Part shown: piece by piece, positions 33,573-41,251 of the stretch
How positions within the stretch are numbered: position 1 is the stretch's first letter
How the letters are laid out: every line of letters begins with the position of its first letter
Origin: Planctomycetota bacterium
GTDB lineage: Bacteria; Planctomycetota; UBA8742; UBA2392
DNA: 55,196 nt
Reading direction: 5' to 3'
Assembly (NCBI GenBank): GCA_019912315.1
Contig: JAIOJA010000045.1
Coordinates: forward strand, 1 to 55,196
Notes under the pieces: model-generated
Told to the model about the DNA's origin: nothing
Database searches by the model: none
The model's input: only the letters and a program-made list of their open reading frames with translations
Position numbers and translations under genes: made by a program

Positions 33573-35634
33573 CGATTCCAGCAGCACCGGCGTACTCGAT
33601 CTGTTGCCGCCAATCACTGTAGCCGACACCCGACCGGACCGACCGGTGCGCGGAGACCCCATCCTGGCGGCCGGTGACCTGGCAATTACCCGTACCGAAC
33701 GCGCCGTCAACAAGGGACTGCCGGCGGGACTGAACCCGTTGGCCTACACTGGTGCGCTTGCGGGCTTCACGTTCATTGTCGCCACGATAACCGGCATACT
33801 GTTACTGTTCTGGTACAGCACCAGCGTGCACACGGCCTACAGTTCTGTGCAGGCTATGGACGCGCAGTGGTGGGGCGCGGGGCTGGTGCGCACCCTGCAT
33901 CGCTACAGCAGTGACGCTTGCGTCCTGTTCTCGGTGATTCACGCCATCAAAGTGTTTGCCGCGCGCAAGTTTACCGGCGCCCGCTGGATCGCCTGGGTGA
34001 CCGGCGTGCTGCTGCTGGGGCTGATCTGGCTGGACGGCTGGCTGGGCTACTGGCTGACCTGGGACCAGCGCGCGCAGGCCATCGCTGTCGGCACGGCGCA
34101 TGTGCTGGACGTGCTACCGCTTTTCCCGGAACCCATCTCCCGCTCCTTCCTTACCAATGGCGACCTGAACAGCTTGATCTTCTTCGCTGTGTTCTTCGCC
34201 CACGTGCTGTTGCCGATCCCGATTGGCGTCGTCATCTGGATTCACCTCGTTCGCCTAAAGAAACCGAAGTTCCTGCCAAAGCGCAGCTTGATGATCGCGA
34301 GCGGAATAGTCCTGCTGCTGCTCGCACTGATCATTCCGGCCGACCTTGCGGCGCCGGCGGACATGGCATCGTACCCGGATGGTTTTTCGATCGACTGGTT
34401 CTACCTGCTGCCGTTGTATCTGACGGACAGGCTGGGCGGGCCATGGTTCTGGATTGTAGCGCTGGGCTCAGGCGCCTTGCTGTTTTCGTTGCCATGGACT
34501 ATGGGACGCAAGCGTAAACAGCCTGCACTGGTTAATGAACAGGCGTGCAACGGCTGCACGCAGTGCTACCAGGATTGCCCTTACGAGGCGATCAGCATGG
34601 TCGCCGTCGAGGGCAAGAAGAACATGGTGTCGCTCGTTGACCCGAACCGCTGCGTCAGTTGCGGGGTGTGTGTCGGGGCGTGCGACCCGGGTGCCATGAC
34701 GTACCCCGAACTCGAGCGCAGTGACGTACGCGAGAAGATTCTCGACTGGTTGAAACAGGACGGGCCGCGCGCGATCGCGTTCCTGTGCGCGGACGGCGCC
34801 GGACGCAAGGTCCGTTTCGACACGAAGACGGGGTTGTCGGAAGATCTACCCGGCTATCGGGTCGTGGGCATACCCTGCGCGGCATGGCTGCACAGCTCGT
34901 TCGTCGAGATCATCGCCAAGCGCGGCGGAAAGTCATTGCTCGCGGCCTGCGAGGGCTCGGAGCCTCGCTGCCGTCTGGGCACGGAAATCACTGTCGCCCG
35001 TGTGGCCGAAACGCGGGAGCCGTTCTTCCAGCGTGACCGCATTCCGGAAGGCACGTTCCGGTTCCTGCAACTGGACGGCGGTGATGCCTCCAGGCTGCAG
35101 CGTGAGGCCGCCGACTTCCTGAAGGGTGAGGCGACGCCATCCGCGAATGCAGTTCCGCCCTTGTGGCGACGCATGGCAGTGGCATCGCTGCTGGTCCTGC
35201 TGCTGGGCGGCGCGACGGTGCTGTTCTCGCGGTTCGTCTACGTCGCCCCGGAGCGCGCACCCGCCACGTTGATCGTGAGCTTTAAACATGCAGGGCAGGA
35301 GAAGTCCTCACAGGATGACGTGGACACGGAGCTTGGGCACCTGAAGGGCATGAAGGAGCGCGCTGAGCTGCTGCCCGTACGTCTGAAGGTGGCCGTGGAC
35401 GGCGTGGTTGTACACGAGCAGAGTTACGACCCCCGGGGCATCCGGAATAACAGCGCAAGCGTCGGTACGGTCGAGTTGCCGCTGCGGGACGGCCGGCATC
35501 GGGTGCAGGTGTGGATCGGCGATGGTGTAGACGACGATGCATGGGCGTTTGCGCTGGATGAGGAAGTGGATTTCGAGAAGTCCAGGCGGCGGGTCGTTCA
35601 GTTCGATATGTCACACGGCTTTCGCTGGGACTAA
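33562..35634 (+). CDS. Cytochrome b / 2x[4Fe-4S] ferredoxin / MvhD-like fusion membrane protein
   Basis: 690 residues from ATG 33562 (GGAG upstream; overlaps the SCO stop). The N-terminal ~315 residues form a bc1/b6-type cytochrome b half with two His pairs, His113-x13-His127 and His214-x13-His228, for two b hemes. Then come two [4Fe-4S] motifs: Cys329/332/335/339 and Cys364/367/370/374. Residues ~403-485 resemble the MvhD/FrhD family (FLCADGAG, IPCAAWLHSSFVEIIAKRGG, CEGSEPRCRLG). One more helix at ~535-558 leads to an exported C-terminal domain. It likely moves electrons between the quinone pool and a soluble or Fe-S partner, and may feed or balance the NO reductase. I know of no characterised protein with this exact order. 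Confidence 0.85.
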   Translation: MTPDDSSSTGVLDLLPPITVADTRPDRPVRGDPILAAGDLAITRTERAVNKGLPAGLNPLAYTGALAGFTFIVATITGILLLFWYSTSVHTAYSSVQAMDAQWWGAGLVRTLHRYSSDACVLFSVIHAIKVFAARKFTGARWIAWVTGVLLLGLIWLDGWLGYWLTWDQRAQAIAVGTAHVLDVLPLFPEPISRSFLTNGDLNSLIFFAVFFAHVLLPIPIGVVIWIHLVRLKKPKFLPKRSLMIASGIVLLLLALIIPADLAAPADMASYPDGFSIDWFYLLPLYLTDRLGGPWFWIVALGSGALLFSLPWTMGRKRKQPALVNEQACNGCTQCYQDCPYEAISMVAVEGKKNMVSLVDPNRCVSCGVCVGACDPGAMTYPELERSDVREKILDWLKQDGPRAIAFLCADGAGRKVRFDTKTGLSEDLPGYRVVGIPCAAWLHSSFVEIIAKRGGKSLLAACEGSEPRCRLGTEITVARVAETREPFFQRDRIPEGTFRFLQLDGGDASRLQREAADFLKGEATPSANAVPPLWRRMAVASLLVLLLGGATVLFSRFVYVAPERAPATLIVSFKHAGQEKSSQDDVDTELGHLKGMKERAELLPVRLKVAVDGVVVHEQSYDPRGIRNNSASVGTVELPLRDGRHRVQVWIGDGVDDDAWAFALDEEVDFEKSRRRVVQFDMSHGFRWD

Positions 35635-35700
35635 CGCACCGAAAATCGGAGGCAGAGGGTCGAGTTTGGTTGACGAGGAGGACGGTGCGGCACAAAATAC

Positions 35701-35727
35701 GATAAGTGAACATGAATATCTGAATAT
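35701..35727 (+). promoter_or_regulatory. Operator-like dyad upstream of nirS
   Basis: GATAA-N10-ATATC at 35701-35720, extending to the exact 12-mer ATATCTGAATAT (35716-35727), identical to the nnrS and radical SAM sites. It lies 106 bp before the nirS ATG in the 199 bp gap 35635-35833, which otherwise holds no gene. Confidence 0.7.
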
Positions 35728-35833
35728 GTCGGGCACTGCGATTCGCCCGGAAATTCAGCGCTCGATGGGCGGCACAGGGCCGCAAGAACGAAGCAACAGC
35801 ATCGCGGACAGCATCTCAAGTCAGGAGAACATC

Positions 35834-37546
35834 ATGATTGCTCGGAGACATTGGATTGCGGCGTCGCTGGCGCTGCTTAGCGTCGTCATGGTCGTAGCCT
35901 CCGGCTGCGGACCGCAGGGTAATGGGGGCACGGCAAACTCCGGAAACCAGGTCGCGGATACCGGCAGAACGGGCGGCGATAAGGCCCACGACGACATCAT
36001 TCTCAGCGAAGCCGACATGGAGCGCGGCAAGCAGATCTATTTTGATCGCTGCGCAGGCTGCCACGGCGTGCTGCGCAAGGGTGCAACGGGCAAAAACATT
36101 GAGCCCGACATCAGCCGCAAAAAGGGTACCGCATACCTCGAAGCCATGATTCATAACGGCTCACCGGCCGGCATGCCGGAATGGGGCAAGTCATGCATTC
36201 TGTCGCCGGAAGAAGTGAAGCTGATGGCGAAGTACGTGCAGAACCCCGTGCCGGCCCCGCCGGAATGGTCGATGCCGGACATCAAGGCTTCTCACAAGTT
36301 GCTTGTGCCGGTTGACAAGCGCCCGACCACTCCGCCGTCTCGTGACTGGCAAAACTACTTCGGCGTGGTGCTGCGCGATGTGGGCAAAGTCGCGATCATC
36401 GACGGCGACACCTATGAACTGGTCAACATCGTGGATACCGGCTTTGCCGTGCATATTCTTCGCACGTCGGCCTCCGGTCGTTACTTCTACAGCATCGGAC
36501 GCGACGGCAAAGTCACGCTGATCGATCTGTGGATGGAAAAGCCGGACCGCGTCGCCGAGCTGCGCCCCGTGCTGGAAGCGCGTTCCATCGAGACCAGCCG
36601 CTACGAAGGGTTCATTGACAAGTACACGATCGTCGGCGGTTACTGGCCGCCCGCAATCGTAGTCATGGATGGCGATACACTTGAGCCACTCAAGATGATG
36701 TCCACTTCCGGATACGAAGTGAACGAGGGAACATTCGTGCGCGAAGCACGCGTGGCGGCGATCGTGGCCGACCACCACCACCCGACGTGGGTCGTGAACA
36801 TCAAGGAAACGGGCCAGATGTGGCTTGTCGACTACTCAGCGCTTGACGGAAACGCGCCGTCGCTGAAGGTGGACATCATCGACGCGGAACGCTATCTGCA
36901 CGACGGCGGCTGGGACCTGAGCAAGCGCTACTTCCTGATCGCGGCGAACGCCAAACACAAGGTTGCGGTCATTGACACCCAGACGCAGAAACTCGTGGCG
37001 CTGGTCGAAACAAATGGCAACACGCCCCACCCTGGACGTGGCGCTACGATCGATCACGCGGAGTTTGGCCCCCTTTGGGCAACCGGACACATCGGCAGCA
37101 ACCACATCAGCTTCATCGGTACTGACCCGGAGGGTCACCCGGACAACGCCTGGAAGGTGGCAAAGCAGATCGAATTGCCCGGTGCCGGCGGTGGCAACCT
37201 GTTCATCAAGACGCACCCGAACTCGAACCACATATACGCCGACCGCGCGCTCAACCCGGACCAGATGTTGGCGGACAGTATTTTTGTGATGGACAAAAGC
37301 ACTCTGGAAAACAAAAAGACACTCGTGATCCCAGAGGAATTCCGCGGGCACAAGGCGGTTCACATTGAATTCAACCGCGCCGGCACCGAGATTTGGGTGG
37401 CGGCCTGGGGGCGCAAGGATCAGACGGGCGCGATTCTCGTCTATGACGACAAGACGCTTGAGCTGAAAGAAACTATTACGGGCGACTGGATGGTTACACC
37501 TACCGGTCACTTCAATGTCTACAACACCGTGCACGACATTTACTAA
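35834..37546 (+). CDS. nirS: Cytochrome cd1 nitrite reductase, lipoprotein form
   Basis: 570 residues from ATG 35834 (AGGAGA upstream). A signal peptide ends in the lipobox VASGC (Cys25), so the enzyme should be membrane-anchored on the periplasmic side, unlike classical soluble NirS. The heme c domain carries CAGCH (Cys73, Cys76, His77) with a Met-containing segment PEWGKS downstream. The remaining ~430 residues are the eight-bladed d1 propeller, with DWQNYFGVVLRDVGKVAIID, VADHHHPTW and HKAVHIEFN. It reduces nitrite to NO. Heme d1 biosynthesis genes are not in the window. Confidence 0.95.
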   Translation: MIARRHWIAASLALLSVVMVVASGCGPQGNGGTANSGNQVADTGRTGGDKAHDDIILSEADMERGKQIYFDRCAGCHGVLRKGATGKNIEPDISRKKGTAYLEAMIHNGSPAGMPEWGKSCILSPEEVKLMAKYVQNPVPAPPEWSMPDIKASHKLLVPVDKRPTTPPSRDWQNYFGVVLRDVGKVAIIDGDTYELVNIVDTGFAVHILRTSASGRYFYSIGRDGKVTLIDLWMEKPDRVAELRPVLEARSIETSRYEGFIDKYTIVGGYWPPAIVVMDGDTLEPLKMMSTSGYEVNEGTFVREARVAAIVADHHHPTWVVNIKETGQMWLVDYSALDGNAPSLKVDIIDAERYLHDGGWDLSKRYFLIAANAKHKVAVIDTQTQKLVALVETNGNTPHPGRGATIDHAEFGPLWATGHIGSNHISFIGTDPEGHPDNAWKVAKQIELPGAGGGNLFIKTHPNSNHIYADRALNPDQMLADSIFVMDKSTLENKKTLVIPEEFRGHKAVHIEFNRAGTEIWVAAWGRKDQTGAILVYDDKTLELKETITGDWMVTPTGHFNVYNTVHDIY

Positions 37547-37577
37547 CGCGCCGGTACTGAAAAAAGGAAACAGCACA

Positions 37578-38027
37578 ATGAAACGCGTAATTCTACCGGC
37601 CCTTGCCCTGGCCTCTGTACTCGCCTTCGCGGCCAGCTGCGGAAACAGCGGCAAACCGGCCGACGGCAACAAGACCGGCGGAGACGACAAGATTGTTCGC
37701 CCGGCGCCGCCGGACGAATACAAGGGCAAGACCAACCCGACCCCGGACGCGGTCGAGGAAGGCAAGAAGCTGTTTGAGACACACTGCGTGACCTGCCATG
37801 GCCCCAACGGCGACGGAGACTCACCGGTTGGCAGCGCCCTGACCCCGCCGGCGACGAACCTGACGGACGCCAAGCTGCAGGACGCCATTGGCGACGACTA
37901 CATCTTCTGGCGCATCACAGAAGGTGGCAAGGCGCTCGGCTACGAGGGCATGACACCCTTCAAGGAAACCCTGAAGGAAGAGCAGCGCTGGCAGGTGGTC
38001 GCGTACGTCCGGAGTCTGAAGAAGTAA
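37578..38027 (+). CDS. c-type cytochrome lipoprotein (class I)
   Basis: 149 residues. Signal peptide with lipobox FAASC (Cys ~21), then one heme site ETHCVTCHG (Cys70, Cys73, His74) and a likely Met ligand in EGMTPFK. It is 31 bp after nirS, so it is likely co-transcribed and a plausible electron donor for NirS or for the CuA subunit. Similar to NirC/NirM in role only; assignment to either is not possible from sequence alone. Confidence 0.9.
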   Translation: MKRVILPALALASVLAFAASCGNSGKPADGNKTGGDDKIVRPAPPDEYKGKTNPTPDAVEEGKKLFETHCVTCHGPNGDGDSPVGSALTPPATNLTDAKLQDAIGDDYIFWRITEGGKALGYEGMTPFKETLKEEQRWQVVAYVRSLKK

Positions 38028-38047
38028 CGGTGCTCCGCACAGAATCG

Positions 38048-38072
38048 GTGGCCCGGGCTTAGCCCGGGCCAC
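38048..38072. terminator. Bidirectional terminator after nirS-cytochrome
   Basis: GTGGCCCGGGC (38048-38058) pairs perfectly with GCCCGGGCCAC (38062-38072), followed by TTT. It overlaps the 3' end of the convergent minus-strand lipoprotein gene. Confidence 0.8.
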
Positions 38073-38703
38073 TTTCGTTGATGAACAAGTAGGCGAGATC
38101 ACCGTCATGTGTGGTCAACTCAATCGCCAGTGGCTCCAGCGCCGCGCCCCAGCTTGCGACCAGAATTTCGGTGCCGTGGTGATACAGGCTGGTTGGCGTC
38201 GGCTCAGATCGCAGTCGAAAAACAACACGGGCGCGCGTCCAGGCAATCGGCGGCGTCCCGACAAGTCGAAACCATGCGCCATCAAGCCGCAACAACTCGT
38301 CTCCCTCCAGCCGAGCCCCCACGGGGATTTCCCAGGCGTAGCTGGACTCCGTCAGCTCCAATCCGCCAAAACGCGTCAGGTTCGCATCCACCGCAAACTC
38401 CGCCCGAAAGGTCGCCCCGATCACTTCCCGCTCGCGCCATTGGCCAAGGTTGGCAATGCCGACAAGTCTGCCCAACTCAAGCCCCGGTTTGCCTTCATGC
38501 TCTGGCCAGAACAGGGCCGTTGTGTGCGGAAGTGCCGCCGGCTGATCGACGTACCCCGCCCACTCACTTATCGCTTCTCCCCACGGGCGCGCCGTCCCCC
38601 ACCAGATTTCAAAGCGCGGTTCTTGTGCGTGCGAACGCGGCTGCTCTCGTGCGACGCAGGCGCAAAGGAGCAGGGCAACCGATACGAAGAGGCAGGTGCG
38701 CAT
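38059..38703 (-). CDS. Hypothetical lipoprotein
   Basis: 214 residues; signal peptide MRTCLFVSVALLLCAC gives a lipobox. The mature part is Trp-rich and beta-rich (RFEIWWGTARPWGEAISEW, ARVVFRLRSEPT) and has no motif I recognise. It stands alone on the minus strand between the nirS unit and the next radical SAM gene. Codon use resembles the neighbours, so it is probably real. Confidence 0.6.
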   Translation of the reverse strand: MRTCLFVSVALLLCACVAREQPRSHAQEPRFEIWWGTARPWGEAISEWAGYVDQPAALPHTTALFWPEHEGKPGLELGRLVGIANLGQWREREVIGATFRAEFAVDANLTRFGGLELTESSYAWEIPVGARLEGDELLRLDGAWFRLVGTPPIAWTRARVVFRLRSEPTPTSLYHHGTEILVASWGAALEPLAIELTTHDGDLAYLFINESGPG

Positions 38704-38802
38704 TGGCCAAGCGTAGCCCGTTGCGCGCGTCCGAACAGTATGCGACCATTTATTAGGAGTTTCAGGTCTGGATATATTTTATACTCCCGCCGGAGGAATT
38801 CC

Positions 38803-40164
38803 GTGCGCGTACTCATCGTCGCGGCCAACAACGAACACAAGCCGGACCCCGTGGTCCCGCTTGGGGCGGCATTCATTGCCGCGGCCGCTCGCGATGCGGG
38901 GCACGATGTCCGCCTGTTCGACGCCTGCTTTCAGAATGACCCGATCACCGCACTGCGCGACGAACTGCGGAGCTTCCGCCCTCAGGTAGTCGGGCTGTCG
39001 ATACGCAACATCGACGATGTCTGCTGGCCACAGGCGCACAGTTACCTTTCCTATTACAGGGATCTCGTCCGGACAATCCGCGAGGCTGATCAACGCCCCG
39101 TGCTGGTGCTTGGCGGCTCCGCTTTCACATTGATGCCGGATCAGTTCCTGCGTGAGTTGCAGCCGGATCATGGTATCGCGGGCGAGGGCGAGCTTGCGTT
39201 CACGCAGTTGCTTCACGGGCTGAGTCAAGGTGAATCAGCCCCTAGGCTGCTGCGGGGCCGCGGCGAGAACTTCACCACACAGCCCGCCCTGGATCTCGTG
39301 GATCTTCCCGAGTACTACCAACGAGGTGGAGCACTGAACGTCCAGACGCGGCGCGGCTGCGGGTTCTCGTGCTCCTACTGCAGCTACCCGCTGCTCGAAG
39401 GGCGCCAGTCCCGCGTCATGGCCGTGAAGGACATCGTGGATGGGCTTGAAGCCGGACTTCGCCTCGGCGGCGCAAGGCATTTCTTCGTCGTAGACAACAC
39501 GTTCAACCACCCGCCGGCCCACGCCTTTTCGTTCTGCGACGAGTTGATCGCCCGCCGCATTGACGTGAGCTGGACGGCATACGTCTCGCCGGGCGCACTT
39601 GCTCCCGGACTGCTGGAGCGCATGGCCGAGGCCGGGTGCAGTAGCGTTGAGTTCGGCACGGATGCCGCGGCTAACCCCACGCTGCGGGCGTTGGGGAAGT
39701 CATTTCAGGCGCACGCTATTATTGACGCGTCAAGTCAGGCCCGTGCCGCCGGACTCAAGTTTGCGCACAGTCTGATCCTCGGGGGACCTGACGAGACCCT
39801 GTACACGCTGCGCCAGACAGTGGAAGTGATCGAGCAGACGAACCCGGATGCCGTGTTCGCCATGTTGGGCGTGCGCCTGTACCCCGGCACCCCGCTGGCG
39901 CAACGGGCGGAGCGGGAGGGGCTGATCGCGGAGCGCGAAATCGGGATCGACCCTGTGTTCTACGTCAGTGAAGCCGTCGAGCAGGACCTGGAAAATTACG
40001 CGGAAGCGCTGCGCGAGCGCCACCCCAACTGGTACTTCCCGGGGCTCGAAGGCGACCGGTGGGTGCGATTCTGGCGGCGTCGGCGCTCGCACGGAGTGCG
40101 TGGCCCCCTGTGGGAATGGATGAGCGATCAAACCCCGACGCAAAGGCAAGGAGCGGGACCATGA
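38803..40164 (+). CDS. B12-binding-domain radical SAM protein (second)
   Basis: The start is GTG 38803 with CGGAGGA 5 nt upstream; 453 residues. N-terminal cobalamin-binding type domain (VRVLIVAANN, VPLGAAFIAAAARDAGHDV, VVGLSIRNIDD, VLVLGGSAFTL, GEGELAF). Radical SAM core from ~180 with TRRGCGFSCSYCSYP (CxxxCxxC). A TATACT box and GGATATATT just upstream suggest a promoter at about 38745-38785. The stop overlaps the start of the next gene (ATGA), so the membrane Fe-S protein is a direct partner. It looks related in design but not closely to the protein at 24640. Substrate unknown. Confidence 0.85.
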   Translation: MRVLIVAANNEHKPDPVVPLGAAFIAAAARDAGHDVRLFDACFQNDPITALRDELRSFRPQVVGLSIRNIDDVCWPQAHSYLSYYRDLVRTIREADQRPVLVLGGSAFTLMPDQFLRELQPDHGIAGEGELAFTQLLHGLSQGESAPRLLRGRGENFTTQPALDLVDLPEYYQRGGALNVQTRRGCGFSCSYCSYPLLEGRQSRVMAVKDIVDGLEAGLRLGGARHFFVVDNTFNHPPAHAFSFCDELIARRIDVSWTAYVSPGALAPGLLERMAEAGCSSVEFGTDAAANPTLRALGKSFQAHAIIDASSQARAAGLKFAHSLILGGPDETLYTLRQTVEVIEQTNPDAVFAMLGVRLYPGTPLAQRAEREGLIAEREIGIDPVFYVSEAVEQDLENYAEALRERHPNWYFPGLEGDRWVRFWRRRRSHGVRGPLWEWMSDQTPTQRQGAGP

Positions 40165-41165
40165 CCGGTACGACGAAGATTGTGTGGCGGGGTTTGCAGG
40201 TCGCATTCTTTGCTGTGGGCGTCTTGATCGTGGCAATGCTGCTGTTCAATCCGCCGCTGGGTCTCTACCTGCTGTGGGACGTACTCATTCCGGTGGCGCC
40301 ACTGCTGCTGGTGCTGGCACCGGGACTCTGGCGGAACGTATGCCCGCTTGGCTCGTTCTCGTTGCTGCCGGCTCAGCTTGGGCTATCTCGCGGGCGAACC
40401 ATCAGCCAGGCGTGGCAGCAGCGACTGCTGCTCGGCGCGATTGTGCTGCTGCTGGTGATTGTCCCCCTGCGCCATGTGGTGCTGGACGTTTACGGCGTGG
40501 TGACGGGCATCGTGCTGCTTGTGGTGGCCGCCGCCGCAATCGGGCTTGGGTTCGTGTTCGACTGGAAATCCGCCTGGTGCTCCGGGCTGTGTCCCGTTTA
40601 CCCGGTCGAAATGCTTTACGGCTCACGCCCTCTGGTCAGCGTACCGAACGTGCAATGCAGGGTCTGCACCGGCTGTGTCTCGCCATGCCGCGACTCCAGT
40701 CGGGCGCTGGTCCCACCTGATGCCGCCAAAGGCGGTAGCAAGCTGCTTGTCTACCTGTTTGCGGGCGGCTTCCCCGGTTTCGTCCTGGGGTGGTACCTGG
40801 TGTCGCCGAACACAAGCGCGCCGCTACTGGAGCAAATCGGCATGGCCTTCCTGCTGCCGATGGCTGGTTTACTTGCGTCGGCCCTCTTGTTCCTCGGGTT
40901 GTACCTTGCGTTCCCCCGCCGCCGCCGCTGGCTGGCACTGCTGTTCGCCGCGCTGGCCGTCGCAATCTACTACTGGTTCAAGCTGCCCGTCATGCTGGGG
41001 CTGGAAGGGGACGGCACGCACGCCCTTCTGAACCTGCGGGCGGTGCTGCCAGGATGGTCCGTCTGGGCGCTGCGCGTGGGTGCCGGGGCACTGCTGTTCG
41101 GGCTGATGCTGGGGCGCAAACCGAGTGCCGGGTGGAGCGGTCGCGTGGCATCGGCGACCGCGTGA
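40161..41165 (+). CDS. Multi-helix membrane Fe-S protein (NapH/NosR-like architecture)
   Basis: 334 residues with about eight membrane helices. Cys motifs are NVCPLGSFS (~56), AWCSGLCPVYPVEMLYG (~138-153) and QCRVCTGCVSPCRDS (~167-181), suggesting membrane-anchored Fe-S clusters near the surface, as in NapH, NosR or CcoG-type proteins. It could pass electrons from quinol to the coupled radical SAM enzyme or to periplasmic reductases. Classical CxxCxxCxxxCP repeats are only partly met, so cluster type is uncertain. Confidence 0.75.
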   Translation: MTGTTKIVWRGLQVAFFAVGVLIVAMLLFNPPLGLYLLWDVLIPVAPLLLVLAPGLWRNVCPLGSFSLLPAQLGLSRGRTISQAWQQRLLLGAIVLLLVIVPLRHVVLDVYGVVTGIVLLVVAAAAIGLGFVFDWKSAWCSGLCPVYPVEMLYGSRPLVSVPNVQCRVCTGCVSPCRDSSRALVPPDAAKGGSKLLVYLFAGGFPGFVLGWYLVSPNTSAPLLEQIGMAFLLPMAGLLASALLFLGLYLAFPRRRRWLALLFAALAVAIYYWFKLPVMLGLEGDGTHALLNLRAVLPGWSVWALRVGAGALLFGLMLGRKPSAGWSGRVASATA

Positions 41166-41172
41166 ATTATCC

Positions 41173-41192
41173 GATAAGCGGATATGAATAAC
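41173..41192 (+). promoter_or_regulatory. Operator-like dyad upstream of the porin gene
   Basis: GATAA-N10-ATAAC followed by TG; one mismatch in the right half-site. An overlapping TTATCCGATAA and CGGATA add to the symmetry. It ends 59 bp before the ATG at 41252. Confidence 0.55.
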
Positions 41193-41251
41193 TGTTGATC
41201 GGGCGCTTACCCGAGTGCATCCTGTACATATGGACTAACCGGGAGAGCGTC

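Noticed and set aside
38745..38785. Further copy of the GATAA-N10-WTATC dyad before the second radical SAM gene
   Set aside because: The inner TAGGAGTTTC is like the Kelch-gene site, but both half-sites are poorly kept (TTTAT and AGGTC), so I do not count it.
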